Origin: PHAA01 sp963665865
GTDB taxonomy: Bacteria; Bacillota; Syntrophomonadia; Syntrophomonadales; Syntrophomonadaceae
Reading direction: 5' to 3'
DNA: 64,000 bases
Assembly: GCA_963665865.2 (NCBI GenBank)
Contig: CAXXWF010000001.1
Span: 124,001 to 188,000 of the forward strand
Shown here piece after piece: positions 17,495 through 26,867 of this stretch; the first letter of the stretch is position 1, and each line of letters begins with the position of its first letter. The position numbers and the translations under genes are program-made. The notes below the pieces were generated by a model. The model made no database searches. It was not told where the DNA came from and saw only the letters and a program-made list of their open reading frames with translations.

Positions 17495-18997
17495 ATGAAA
17501 AAGCTTTATGTTTTCGATACCACCTTGAGGGATGGAGAGCAATCACTGGGAATAACCTTGAACGTCAATGAGAAATTAGAAATAAGCCGTCAACTTGTGA
17601 AGCTGGGTGTGGATATAATAGAAGCTGGTTTTCCGGCCTCATCTCCTGGAGATTTTGAGTCAGTTCGAACCATAGCCCGAGAAATAAAAGGGGTAAGCAT
17701 TTGTGGTTTATCACGCGCAGTAGAAAAGGATATCGATGTCTGTGCTGAAGCCCTGCGCGAGGCTGAGCAGCCAAGAATTCATACCGGGATAGCGGTGTCA
17801 CCCGTGCATATGGAGAGGAAACTGGGACTTTCCCCGCAGCAGGTCATTGAGGCTTCTGTGGCTGCGGTAAAACGTGCCAAGAAATATGTCAGTGATGTTG
17901 AATTTTACGCAGAGGATGCTTTTCGCAGTGAACCGGCTTATCTGGTAAAGATTATTGAAAAAGTGATAGAAGCCGGAGCTACCGTAGTAAATCTTCCTGA
18001 CACAGTCGGCTATGCTACCCCCTGGGAATACGGGAATCTAATAGCCTTTGTAATGGAGAATGTAGGAAACATTGACCGGGCAATCGTCAGTATTCACTGC
18101 CATAATGATCTGGGAATGGCTACGGCCAACTCCTTGGCTGGAATCAAGGCGGGGGCTACCCAGCTGGAAGGTACGATCAATGGAATTGGGGAGAGGGCCG
18201 GTAATACCTCCCTGGAAGAAGTTATTATGGCAATCTATACCCAACCCAAATCTTATGGAGTTGATCTCAGCATAAATACCAGAGAGATAGCGTCTACCAG
18301 CCGGCTGGTATCGAGAATAACCGGCGTGCCTGTACCCAGCCATAAAGCCATAGTTGGCTCCAATGCCTTTATGCATGCCTCGGGAATTCATCAGGATGGA
18401 GTTTTAAAGGAACGTGAAACCTATGAAATAATCGACCCTGAAGTTGTAGGGATACCCCGTAACCTGATTATCCTCAGTGCCCGGTCCGGCCGACATGCAC
18501 TAAAGCATAGAGTCGAAGAACTTGGTTATCAAATTGCGCCAGAGGAACTGGATAAGCTATATGATAAATTCGTTAAGTTGGCTGATCAAAAAGGTGAAGT
18601 ATATGACGAGGATTTGCATGCCTTAATGGGCAATCCGGAAACAGAAAATAACGGAATGACAATAAAGAGTCTATCGGTAGCTACCAACGGAGAATCAGCT
18701 TCGGCTACGGTGACAATGGAGTTAAACGGAGAAACGCATACCGACGCTGCCTGTGGCGATGGCCCGATTGATGCAATATTTAAAGCCATAGATCGCATTG
18801 CCGGGACCAAAGGTCAACTGGAGGACTATACTCTGAAATCGCTTAGCCGAGGCAGTGAAGCCTTGGGTGATGCCACCGTTAAGATCCGCATAAATAACGC
18901 TTTGATTGTAGGCCGAGGGATCAGCACCGATGTCTTTGAAGCCAGCGCAAGGGCGTACGTTAATGCGCTATCTAAAACGAACTCTATTTTGGTCTAA
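17495..18997 (+). CDS. leuA: 2-isopropylmalate synthase
   Basis: 500 residues. Condenses acetyl-CoA with 2-oxoisovalerate in the first step of leucine synthesis. The N-terminal HMGL-like TIM barrel has FDTTLRDGEQS, HCHNDLGMATANS and GTINGIGERAGN; the SGIHQDGVLK motif follows; the C-terminal LeuA dimer domain (about 365-500) is the site of leucine feedback. Length and motifs favour LeuA over citramalate synthase or homocitrate synthase. AAGGAGG is well placed. The leucine-type T-box upstream supports the assignment. No other leu gene follows in the window. Confidence 0.93.
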   Translation: MKKLYVFDTTLRDGEQSLGITLNVNEKLEISRQLVKLGVDIIEAGFPASSPGDFESVRTIAREIKGVSICGLSRAVEKDIDVCAEALREAEQPRIHTGIAVSPVHMERKLGLSPQQVIEASVAAVKRAKKYVSDVEFYAEDAFRSEPAYLVKIIEKVIEAGATVVNLPDTVGYATPWEYGNLIAFVMENVGNIDRAIVSIHCHNDLGMATANSLAGIKAGATQLEGTINGIGERAGNTSLEEVIMAIYTQPKSYGVDLSINTREIASTSRLVSRITGVPVPSHKAIVGSNAFMHASGIHQDGVLKERETYEIIDPEVVGIPRNLIILSARSGRHALKHRVEELGYQIAPEELDKLYDKFVKLADQKGEVYDEDLHALMGNPETENNGMTIKSLSVATNGESASATVTMELNGETHTDAACGDGPIDAIFKAIDRIAGTKGQLEDYTLKSLSRGSEALGDATVKIRINNALIVGRGISTDVFEASARAYVNALSKTNSILV

Positions 18998-19274
18998 TTT
19001 AACAATATTGCTGCCTGACCGCTTCTAAATTATGGGGAGCGGTTACCTGTTTATCATAGATTAATCCATAAGGTCCGTAAACTTCCTATATAATTTGCAG
19101 GATTTTAGAATTATTAAACGAAATAACAAAAAGATTTATACAATTAATAAATTTGTGCCAAGTTACGATCAATAAGTAATTGTTGATGGGAAATAATGTA
19201 AAGCATTTTTTAATGAAAATGCCTGGCTAGTTATGATCCGATTCTTGGATAACAAATGAAAGGAAATATGCTCG

Positions 19275-19481
19275 ATGTATACTACTACTTGTCTAGTCTG
19301 TAAAAAAGAATTTGCCATTCCTTTCTCCGATTTTCGGTACAAGGATATTAAGTACAAGCGGGGTAAACCTCATGTATGTGACAAATGCAGTTTTACCATC
19401 CGTGATGAAGCGAACAAAACCAAAGATATGAATCCGGATACAAATCATATTGACAAAATATTACGGCAAAGAAGCTATTAG
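19275..19481 (+). CDS. Small zinc-ribbon-like protein (DUF2197-like)
   Basis: 68 residues with CLVCKK near the N-terminus and VCDKCSFTIRDE in the middle, a four-cysteine zinc-finger pattern similar to DUF2197 proteins of Firmicutes. AAAGGAAA lies 9 bases before the chosen ATG; an ATG 7 bases upstream is out of frame and too close. Function unknown. Hairpins after 19490 probably end its transcript. Confidence 0.65.
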   Translation: MYTTTCLVCKKEFAIPFSDFRYKDIKYKRGKPHVCDKCSFTIRDEANKTKDMNPDTNHIDKILRQRSY

Positions 19482-19782
19482 GATAGCTTTGCCCAGGAAA
19501 CACAGGGGGACACGTCCGCCTGTTTCTTAATTTCATAATCATCTTTAAAAAGTGCGTTCTCCTTTCCGGGAAGCGCACTTTCCCTATTTTCTGCGTATTC
19601 TTTCATTGTCAAACGTACCGGCGGTTTTAACCTATTATATAGAATATATGGATATTTAGTATTGACATTAATACAAACAGGAGGGAAAATATATTCAGAA
19701 TAATACACAAAGTATAAATATATACATATGGTAAAAAAATATTGAGTTTCTTGGGGTTCTAATTCATACAGGAGGTATAGAT
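19482..19782 (+). other. Intergenic region with two hairpins
   Basis: A hairpin at 19497-19526 contains GGGGGACACGTCC between GAAACA and TGTTTC. A second at 19549-19581 pairs AAAGTGCG with CGCACTTT and extends inward with mismatches, followed by CCCTATTTT, and may terminate the small zinc-ribbon gene. The remaining AT-rich stretch holds a TTGACA (near 19664) but no clear -10 partner for the TetR gene. Confidence 0.5.
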
Positions 19783-20400
19783 ATGGAAAAAAAGGATGCA
19801 GCGGCTGAAGGCAGGATGGAGAGAAAGAAGAAAGAGAATCGGCAGAAGATCGTTAGTGTGGCTATGGATTTATTTAAATGCCAGGGATTCAACAATACTA
19901 CCATGGAGCAGATTGCTGAAGAAGCGGATGTTGCCCGGAAAACCCTTTATAATTATTTTCCCGTCAAAGAAGCTATTGCTGACGAGTATGTAAAATGCAT
20001 ATCAGACCGATTAGCTGATGAAAATTTGGCAAAAATACTGGATCTACCGGATACCCGGTCTCGTTTACTGACCGCCCTCAACAACACCTATGCCTGGGTT
20101 GAAGATAACCCAGAGATAACCGGAATATGCCTTGGATATCGCTTAAAGAATATGTATCAGTCATCAGTAAACGATGGTAACAAAACGGGAACGCAAAGTA
20201 TTATGGCGGAGATTATTAGGTTAGGACAGCACACAGGCGAAATCAACCCGGATCTCTCGGTTAAACAGTTGGTAGTCTATATTGATGTACTGCGTGGTTC
20301 TATGGTTCTGGATTGGTTAAACGATTTATCAAGGATTGAACTTCGTAAAGAAATTACCAAACTTGTCGACCTCTTCTTATATGGCGCAAGCAACCGGTAA
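19783..20400 (+). CDS. TetR-family transcriptional regulator
   Basis: 205 residues. An N-terminal helix-turn-helix (about residues 17-63: RQKIVSVAMDLFKCQGFNNTTMEQIAEEADVARKTLYNYFPVK, written here as the recognised TetR pattern ending TLYNYF) is followed by a variable helical ligand domain. AGGAGG precedes the ATG. It lies 40 bp upstream of the phosphotransferase-like gene and probably controls it, perhaps in response to that enzyme's substrate. Confidence 0.9.
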   Translation: MEKKDAAAEGRMERKKKENRQKIVSVAMDLFKCQGFNNTTMEQIAEEADVARKTLYNYFPVKEAIADEYVKCISDRLADENLAKILDLPDTRSRLLTALNNTYAWVEDNPEITGICLGYRLKNMYQSSVNDGNKTGTQSIMAEIIRLGQHTGEINPDLSVKQLVVYIDVLRGSMVLDWLNDLSRIELRKEITKLVDLFLYGASNR

Positions 20401-20440
20401 TTGAGAAACACTAACTATTTATTAAATGGAGTGATTTTTT

Positions 20441-23098
20441 ATGAAATCTATCAAATATTTTTTAGACTGGGAAGAGGCTTTTCAATCGAGTGCAGGCCAG
20501 ACTGGGGGTAAAGGGTGGAATATTGCACGACTGGCGAAGTACAGCTTTAAAATTCCTAAAGGAGGGGTTCTGACTACAGAGGCTTACCACGAATTAACCC
20601 AGACTAACGGGTTACAAGATTTGATTAATAGTATTTCCAATTTGATCACAGTGGAAAACATGGATGGTTACCTGGACTTATTGCTTCAATTAAGGAATAA
20701 AATTATGGCGAGCTCTTTATCACAGTCGATTATAGAAGAGTTAGGCAGCAACCTCAATAAATGGGGGATGACTGAAAGAGCACTTGCCATAAGATCATCT
20801 GCTTCGGTGGAAGACTCCGCTCAAGCATCATTTGCCGGAGTCCATGAATCATTTCTAAATGTCCATGGCTTGGAAAACATTTTGACTGCTATAAAAGGAT
20901 GCTATGCTTCTATATGGTCGCCTCAGGCGGTCGCTTACCGTCGCAAACTAAACATAGCTGATAATGAAGTGGTACCAGCAGTGGCGATTATGGAGATGGT
21001 GGCTGCCCAGGCGGCGGGGGTCGGTTTTACCTGTGATCCCCAGACCGGACGTCAGGACTTATTCGTTGTTAATGCTAATTTTGGATGGGGAGAATCAGTA
21101 GTAAGCGGTGCGGTGGAGCCGGATTCCTATTATCTGGATGCTTCTGCTTGGAACGCGGTGCCGCAATTAATTGAACGCAAAACCGGGCGCAAGGAGGGGA
21201 TGACTCAGCTTAAAGCAGATGGGGGAACTCATTTTGTGCCGTCCGCTGATTTGTCATCCCAGCAGGTACTTTCTGATGCGGAAATAGAAAGACTGGGCTT
21301 GATCCTATTGAGGGTCTTCGAGGCTCTGGGGGAATGCGAACAGCATCAGGACGTGGAATGGGCTTTTGATGGGCGAGATTTTATTTTACTCCAGTCTCGG
21401 CCGGTAACCGCTTTGCCTCGCTACACCTTCAGTGCAATGACAAATAAGCCGGAGATATGGTCTAACGGCAACTACCGGGATGCTGTGCCGATGGTTCTTT
21501 CACCTTTGCATCGTCGCTTGATGAAAAATGTTATTGATATTATTCAATATACTGCTCTTTCAGCACCTGGTTATCCTATACCGGAAGGGTTTCAGTTCTC
21601 TCGTTTATTTCAGGGCAGATTATACTGTAACATGTCTGCTCTGCAATGGGCCAATTATGATGCCACGGGAATGCTGCCCCGGGATTTCAACCCCTTCTGG
21701 GGAGGGCACCAACCCGAGATTGAGATTGAGGACCCTGATCCCTATTCAGGACAGATTGGCTTGGAAAGACAGAGCCGTATGATGAAGGGTGTAGCGCTCA
21801 TCATTGAATCGGCTGCTAATTCTGCCCGCACTTTTACCGAAATGACCCAGACCATCAAATCCTTAATTGGAGATGGATTTGACCAAATAGCTGACCGTGA
21901 CTTTATTGAAAAATACAATGAATTAGGCATAGTCATTCAAGGCTACTCTGAGAAATTCAATTTTTTAAGCGGAGTTGGTAGTTTTGCCTTTGTCACCTTA
22001 ATGCAAAAATTGTTTGGATATTTGGGCCCCAGAACGACAATTGTTATAAATGGTTTGATGGTGGGGGGTGAAGCGCAAATAACCAGCGCTGACCACGGGT
22101 ACCGCTTGCTAGAATTGGCCGAAATCGCGCGCTCCGACCAGGAAGCGGTCCAATATTTGACGGGGCAGGCCTTTAACCCACTGGCCTGGGAAGAACAGCT
22201 GCCGGCAAACTCTAGCTTTAAACAGGCTTTCCAGACTTTTATAAGCGATTATGGGTACCGGGCTGTCTACGAGCTGGATATCATCAACCCTCGGTGGAAG
22301 GAAGACCCTTCTTACTTGCTGGATATTATTAAGAGTACTATGGAAACAATGCATTTAAGTAAATGGAAAGCTGAACAAAAGGAAAAATTTGATCGAGCCT
22401 GGCAGGAAGTCATGGAAAAAGTTCCTGCCAACGAGCTGGAGGCAATCCGCCAAGGAATTACCGATGCCCAATTAGGAGCAGCGGTACGGGAAATGGCTAA
22501 ATCGGTTTTGGTTATGGCCTTTGAACCTTATCGTTTAATGGCTCTGGAGTTGGGAAATCGTTTTACTCAGCGGGGCATTTTGGACAGTACCAGTGACATT
22601 TTCTATTGCTCCTGGTCTGAACTGGTCTCTATATTGAGTGGAGAGTGGAGTGGCGATGGACTGCGGTCCTTGGTGGAAACCAGAATGGCAGCCCAGAAGG
22701 CAAAAGAAGCCTTAGCTCCACCGGACATTATTCAGGGAGACAAGCCCGTGTTTTCAGAACCTATTATCCAGACCTCAGGCGATTTTCTTCAAGGTGTAGC
22801 AGCAGTTGCAGGAAAAGCTATTGGTACAGCTCGGTTGATTAATCATCCGAGTGAAGGTAACAGGTTACAGATGGGGAATGTTCTGGTTGCCCCATCTACT
22901 GACCCGGGGTGGACCCCGCTATTTATAAAAGCCTGTGCAATAGTTATGGAAACCGGAGGGTTCTTATCCCATGGAGCGATTGTAGCGCGGGAATACGGAG
23001 TGCCTGCGGTGGTTAATGTACCAGGAGTTATGCGAGTTATTAAAGATGGACAACAAGTAATTGTCGATGGGGATGAAGGAAAAGTATTTCTACAATAA
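20441..23098 (+). CDS. Rifampin phosphotransferase/PEP synthase-like ATP-dependent dikinase
   Basis: 885 residues. The N-terminal ATP-grasp-like PPDK_N domain (about 1-330) has GGKGWNIARL, IRSSASVEDSAQASFAG and EWAFDGRDFILLQSRPV. A long middle domain (about 335-770) begins WSNGNYRDAVPMVLSPL. The C-terminal phosphohistidine domain has GGFLSHGAIVAREYGVPAV with His844. Order and length match rifampin phosphotransferase, whose middle domain binds drug; the pyruvate/PEP TIM barrel that follows the His domain in true PEP synthase is absent. Drug inactivation or phosphorylation of another small molecule is likely. Its TetR neighbour fits a drug-response role. Confidence 0.85.
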   Translation: MKSIKYFLDWEEAFQSSAGQTGGKGWNIARLAKYSFKIPKGGVLTTEAYHELTQTNGLQDLINSISNLITVENMDGYLDLLLQLRNKIMASSLSQSIIEELGSNLNKWGMTERALAIRSSASVEDSAQASFAGVHESFLNVHGLENILTAIKGCYASIWSPQAVAYRRKLNIADNEVVPAVAIMEMVAAQAAGVGFTCDPQTGRQDLFVVNANFGWGESVVSGAVEPDSYYLDASAWNAVPQLIERKTGRKEGMTQLKADGGTHFVPSADLSSQQVLSDAEIERLGLILLRVFEALGECEQHQDVEWAFDGRDFILLQSRPVTALPRYTFSAMTNKPEIWSNGNYRDAVPMVLSPLHRRLMKNVIDIIQYTALSAPGYPIPEGFQFSRLFQGRLYCNMSALQWANYDATGMLPRDFNPFWGGHQPEIEIEDPDPYSGQIGLERQSRMMKGVALIIESAANSARTFTEMTQTIKSLIGDGFDQIADRDFIEKYNELGIVIQGYSEKFNFLSGVGSFAFVTLMQKLFGYLGPRTTIVINGLMVGGEAQITSADHGYRLLELAEIARSDQEAVQYLTGQAFNPLAWEEQLPANSSFKQAFQTFISDYGYRAVYELDIINPRWKEDPSYLLDIIKSTMETMHLSKWKAEQKEKFDRAWQEVMEKVPANELEAIRQGITDAQLGAAVREMAKSVLVMAFEPYRLMALELGNRFTQRGILDSTSDIFYCSWSELVSILSGEWSGDGLRSLVETRMAAQKAKEALAPPDIIQGDKPVFSEPIIQTSGDFLQGVAAVAGKAIGTARLINHPSEGNRLQMGNVLVAPSTDPGWTPLFIKACAIVMETGGFLSHGAIVAREYGVPAVVNVPGVMRVIKDGQQVIVDGDEGKVFLQ

Positions 23099-23116
23099 TA
23101 GCTGGACAGAATCTAT

Positions 23117-23315
23117 GGTGCCATTCACCTTACTAACTAACTAATTAAAACTAACGCTTACTGTTTTCTGCAACAATAAGTGTAGTTATTGTTGGGAAAG
23201 CTGAATTATAATGTTTAATAAGTAGATGCCGGCAATCGAATGAAAAAAGTTTTCTTCTTCCGAATTTGCAGCAGGAAAAATATTTGATAAGTTAGAAAGT
23301 TAGGTGCCTGGCACC
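23117..23315. repeat. Palindromic dispersed repeat, copy B
   Basis: 199 bp bounded by GGTGCCATTCACC (23117-23129) and GGTGCCTGGCACC (23303-23315), with inner ends CTAACTAACTAA and its complement-like TTAGAAAGTTA. The interior resembles copy A, including a hairpin (ACGCTTACTGTT / AACAATAAGTGT) whose sequence differs but whose pairing is mostly kept. It ends 6 bp before the ndk ribosome site. Confidence 0.7.
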
Positions 23316-23333
23316 GAGCGGGAGGTATGCAGT

Positions 23334-23783
23334 ATGGAACGTACATTTGTCATGGTGAAACCAGATGGAGTGCAAAGAGGGCTTATAGGTGAAGTTGTTG
23401 GACGTTTTGAAAAGAAGGGCATCAAAATTGCAGCTCTAAAATTAATGCGGATTACACCGGCATTAGCTGAGAAGCACTATGCTGAACATAAGGGGAAACA
23501 GTTCTTTGCCGATCTTGTCAGCTTTATTACATCTGGACCGGTTGTCGCTATGGTCTTGGAGGGTGACAGTGTAATTGCCATGGTCCGGACCATGATGGGA
23601 GCAACGAATCCAAAGGACTCTGCCCTCGGAACCATCCGTGGGGATTTTGGGATGACCATCGATAAAAATATCATTCACGGATCGGATTCACCTGAAAGTG
23701 CGGTTCGAGAGATAGACAATTTCTTTGCAGAAAATGAAATAGTGACTTACACCAAAGCCGATGAAGAATGGATCTACGTCTAA
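23334..23783 (+). CDS. ndk: Nucleoside diphosphate kinase
   Basis: 149 residues, the normal length. Transfers the gamma phosphate of ATP to other (d)NDPs through a phosphohistidine. Lys10 in MVKPDGVQRG, the nucleotide-binding Arg residues, and catalytic His115 in NIIHGSDSPESA are present. The ATG at 23334 is chosen because GGGAGG precedes it at proper distance; the open frame reaches back 30 bases into repeat copy B. The gene is framed by repeat copies B and C, and the nuo operon converges on it. Confidence 0.95.
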   Translation: MERTFVMVKPDGVQRGLIGEVVGRFEKKGIKIAALKLMRITPALAEKHYAEHKGKQFFADLVSFITSGPVVAMVLEGDSVIAMVRTMMGATNPKDSALGTIRGDFGMTIDKNIIHGSDSPESAVREIDNFFAENEIVTYTKADEEWIYV

Positions 23784-23797
23784 AAGCGGTAAAAACT

Positions 23798-23878
23798 GGT
23801 GCCAGGCACCTAACTAACTAATTTTCGAGTTGCAATGGGAAAATATCTAATAAGTTAGAAAGTTAGGTGCCTGGCACC
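23798..23878. repeat. Palindromic dispersed repeat, copy C
   Basis: 81 bp bounded by GGTGCCAGGCACC (23798-23810) and GGTGCCTGGCACC (23866-23878). It keeps the outer parts of copy B (CTAACTAACTAATT and AAATATCTAATAAGTTAGAAAGTTA) but lacks the middle, so it looks like an internal-deletion derivative. It sits between the convergent ndk and nuoN genes and may also serve as a terminator. Confidence 0.7.
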
Positions 23879-23916
23879 ATTACTATGTAGCAGGCAAAAG
23901 AAGGTCCCCATACCAG

Positions 23917-25344
23917 CTAACCCTTGAAAAATAAACCTATAGCGAGTTGCGCCATGTGTGCTAAAGGACCGGGATAAATACCGATAAAGATGGTTCCCAG
24001 GAGGCATATCCACAATGCCAGTCTTCCAGTGAAAGGCACGGAAACCGGTTCCTCGTTTTCATTAACCCCTATGTACATGGCTTTGGCCACATTCAGATAA
24101 TAATAAACGGAAATCATGCTCATTATTAGTCCAATGAAGGCCAGCCAGAGGTATCCGGCTTGAATTGCCCCGGAGAACAGATAAAACTTACCTGCAAAAC
24201 CGGCTAACGGAGGGATGCCGGCCAGTGATAAAAGACATACCGTCATAACGGCCGCCAACATTGGAGCCCGACGCCCCAGACCATTGAAAGCATCCAGGTC
24301 GGTACCGCCGGTTTCTACTTCAACGATGGTGGTCACCGCAAAAGCTCCCACATTAGAGAAAACATAGAGCATGGCATAGAATAGCAGACCCTTCAGTCCA
24401 TAAATATTGGCTGCTACCAACCCTACCAGGATATAGCCTGCCTGAGCGATACTGGAATAGGCCAGCAGCCGCTTGACATTCTTTTGCGGCAGGGCTACCA
24501 GATTGCCGATCACGATGGTCAGGGCGGCTAACACCGCCAGGGTTAAATGCCAATTAAATTGAGTTGTCGGCAGAGCCACCATAAAAACCCTAACCAGAGC
24601 AGCAAATCCAGCTGCCTTGGAAGCCACTGAAAGGTAGGCAGTTACCGGAGTAGGTGCCCCTTGGTAGATATCCGGGGTCCACATATGAAAAGGTACTGCA
24701 GATATTTTGAAACCTAAGCCGGCTATCAGCATTACTATACCCGCGATTAGAATCGGTTGGTTAGGGGTGGTATTCAGGACTTGATAGATTTCGGTGAAAA
24801 CTGTTGAGCCGCTGGCAGCATACACCAGGCTCATACCAAAAAGCAGCACAGCCGAAGATAATGCTCCCATGATCAGATATTTCAATCCCGCTTCAGCTGA
24901 CAGACCATCGTTCAATAAATAGCCACTGAGTATATAGAAACTGATGGTCATCAATTCCAGACCCACATAAAGGGTTAGCAGATCTCCGGAGGAAACCATA
25001 ATCATCATGCCCAGAGTGGCAAAGATCATGAAGCTGAACCATTCACTCTTGCGTTTACCGAAGAATTCGGTGTAACGGCGGGCCATGAAAAATATTAACA
25101 AAGCCGCACCTAGAAATAGGATCTTAAAAAAACTGCCATAAGTGTCTATCTGATATACGCCATCGAAAAATACAGTTTGATTACTAAAACTGACCATTAC
25201 ATTGCCCAGGATAACTGCCAGTCCAAGCACCGCCACTATGCCCACTGCCTTTTTACCACGCTGTGGCAGCATTAGACCCGCCGCCAGAGTAAACATTCCC
25301 AGCATCGCAGTCATAATTTCCGGTGTCAATAATTGATAGTTCAT
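23917..25344 (-). CDS. nuoN: NADH-quinone oxidoreductase subunit N (proton-pumping membrane subunit)
   Basis: 475 residues with about 14 membrane helices; an antiporter-like subunit of complex I. Family marks are the lysine-containing helix GLKYLIMGALSSAVLLFG, FKISAVPFHMWTPDIYQGAPTPVTAYLSVASK and SSIAQAGYILVG. Last gene of the nuo operon; its ATG overlaps the nuoM stop (TAATG). Confidence 0.95.
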   Translation of the reverse strand: MNYQLLTPEIMTAMLGMFTLAAGLMLPQRGKKAVGIVAVLGLAVILGNVMVSFSNQTVFFDGVYQIDTYGSFFKILFLGAALLIFFMARRYTEFFGKRKSEWFSFMIFATLGMMIMVSSGDLLTLYVGLELMTISFYILSGYLLNDGLSAEAGLKYLIMGALSSAVLLFGMSLVYAASGSTVFTEIYQVLNTTPNQPILIAGIVMLIAGLGFKISAVPFHMWTPDIYQGAPTPVTAYLSVASKAAGFAALVRVFMVALPTTQFNWHLTLAVLAALTIVIGNLVALPQKNVKRLLAYSSIAQAGYILVGLVAANIYGLKGLLFYAMLYVFSNVGAFAVTTIVEVETGGTDLDAFNGLGRRAPMLAAVMTVCLLSLAGIPPLAGFAGKFYLFSGAIQAGYLWLAFIGLIMSMISVYYYLNVAKAMYIGVNENEEPVSVPFTGRLALWICLLGTIFIGIYPGPLAHMAQLAIGLFFKG

Positions 25345-26852
25345 TAAAAGATCCCTCCTATTCCCATGGGACCAATATGCTGCAGAAGCTGGGCTACACC
25401 GCTGTTAATTAAATCCATGACGGTAAAAGGCAGAATACCTCCCAACAGGATAGCCCCGCCTAAAACCAGCAGAGGTACCATCTCCGGTCCCTTCAGATCA
25501 TGGAGGTGATCCCATTCCGGCCGGCGCGGACCGAAGAGCACATTCCCCAGGGTGCGTAATATATAGACTGCGGTGATAACGATACCCATAATAGCGATAA
25601 TAGTTAGAACCTGATAATTCCTGAAAGCCCCTACGAAAATGGTGAACTCACCGATAAAGTTCACAGTGCCCGGCAGCCCCAGCGAAGCCAGGCCGGCCAG
25701 CATAAAACCGGTAGCCAGACGCGGCATCTGATGGGCCAGGCCTCCAAAGTCAGCCACATTGCGGGTGTGGCTTTGGTGATACAAGTTGCCGATCATGGCA
25801 AAGAAGAGAGCTGCCATTACCCCATGGGCAAACATCATCATAACTGCACCATTTATACTGATTAGATTTAATGAGGCTATACCAAGCAGGACATAGCCCA
25901 TGTGACTGACTGAGGAGTAGCCGACTATATATTTCAGATCTTTCTGGCTGAGACAGATCATACCGGCATAGACAACGTTGCCAATAGCCAGCAGGGCAAT
26001 TAGCGGAGCTATGTAATGGGCGCCGGCTGGCAGGACAAAGAGTCCGATGCGGATCAAGCCATAACCGCCAATTTTCTTTAATACCCCGGCATGAATCATG
26101 CTGACTGCGGTTGGTGCCCCTGCATACCCATCTGGTGACCAGGCATGAAAAGGAAACATAGAAAGCAGAGTTCCGAAACCAAAGGCCATCAAGGTGTAAG
26201 CAAATATCTGGAACGCCACCGGGAAGTTAACGCCGGCAAGTGTGTTTATATCCATACTGGGATAACCCAGGATGGACTGACCTTTAATAAAGAGGGCAAT
26301 TAGACCAATCAGTAAAAAGGCACTCCCGATCAAGAGGTAGATGGTTAGTTTCATACCGGCATATTCCTTGGTAACTCGCTTGGAGGAACCAAACATGATG
26401 ACTAACAGGTAAATTGGGATTACCACCACTTCATAGAACAAGAAAAATATGAAGAGATCAGTAGTAACAAATGTTCCCATCACACCCGTAATTAGCAGTA
26501 GCAGCAGGGCGAAAAATTCTTTGACCCGTTCTTCGACCTGCCAGCTGGCATAAACGGCGCTGAACCCGATGAGGTTGGTTAAAAGCAGCAGGGGAATACT
26601 GATTCCGTCGACTCCTACCGCATAATTCACTCCTATATCTTTGACCCAGGGGATGCTTTGCACAAACTGCATCCCAGCCAAAGTTCGATCATAACTTAAG
26701 AATACCAGCAGGGAGAGAGCCAGGCTGACCAGGGTACTGACAGCAGCTATGTATCTAATTAGCTTCTCTTGCTCCTTAGGCACAATCATAATTAGAACAG
26801 CGCCCAGAATGGGAACGAAAAGGGCTGTTGATAATATCGGAAAATTACCCAT
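25344..26852 (-). CDS. nuoM: NADH-quinone oxidoreductase subunit M
   Basis: 502 residues, 14 helices, antiporter-like proton-channel subunit. Visible marks: FFLFYEVVVIPIYLLV (the conserved Glu), FPFHAWSPDGYAGAPTAVSMIHAGVLKKIGGYGL and SSVSHMGYVLLG. I place the start at the ATG at 26852 rather than an in-frame TTG six bases upstream, because GGGAGG is about 10 bases from the ATG and too close to the TTG. It follows nuoL closely. Confidence 0.93.
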   Translation of the reverse strand: MGNFPILSTALFVPILGAVLIMIVPKEQEKLIRYIAAVSTLVSLALSLLVFLSYDRTLAGMQFVQSIPWVKDIGVNYAVGVDGISIPLLLLTNLIGFSAVYASWQVEERVKEFFALLLLLITGVMGTFVTTDLFIFFLFYEVVVIPIYLLVIMFGSSKRVTKEYAGMKLTIYLLIGSAFLLIGLIALFIKGQSILGYPSMDINTLAGVNFPVAFQIFAYTLMAFGFGTLLSMFPFHAWSPDGYAGAPTAVSMIHAGVLKKIGGYGLIRIGLFVLPAGAHYIAPLIALLAIGNVVYAGMICLSQKDLKYIVGYSSVSHMGYVLLGIASLNLISINGAVMMMFAHGVMAALFFAMIGNLYHQSHTRNVADFGGLAHQMPRLATGFMLAGLASLGLPGTVNFIGEFTIFVGAFRNYQVLTIIAIMGIVITAVYILRTLGNVLFGPRRPEWDHLHDLKGPEMVPLLVLGGAILLGGILPFTVMDLINSGVAQLLQHIGPMGIGGIF

Positions 26853-26867
26853 AATCAATCCACCTCC

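Noticed and set aside
17284..17571. 95-codon frame before leuA
   Set aside because: It overlaps the leuA start in another frame, and its first part is GC-rich palindromic sequence; only the shorter start at 17428 has a plausible ribosome site, and that is reported as tentative.
20441..23098. Phosphoenolpyruvate synthase
   Set aside because: The catalytic His domain is at the very C-terminus and no PEP/pyruvate barrel follows it.
23103..23333. An N-terminal extension of Ndk into the repeat
   Set aside because: The extra ten residues are encoded by the end of repeat copy B, while a good ribosome site precedes the internal ATG that gives the standard 149-residue protein.
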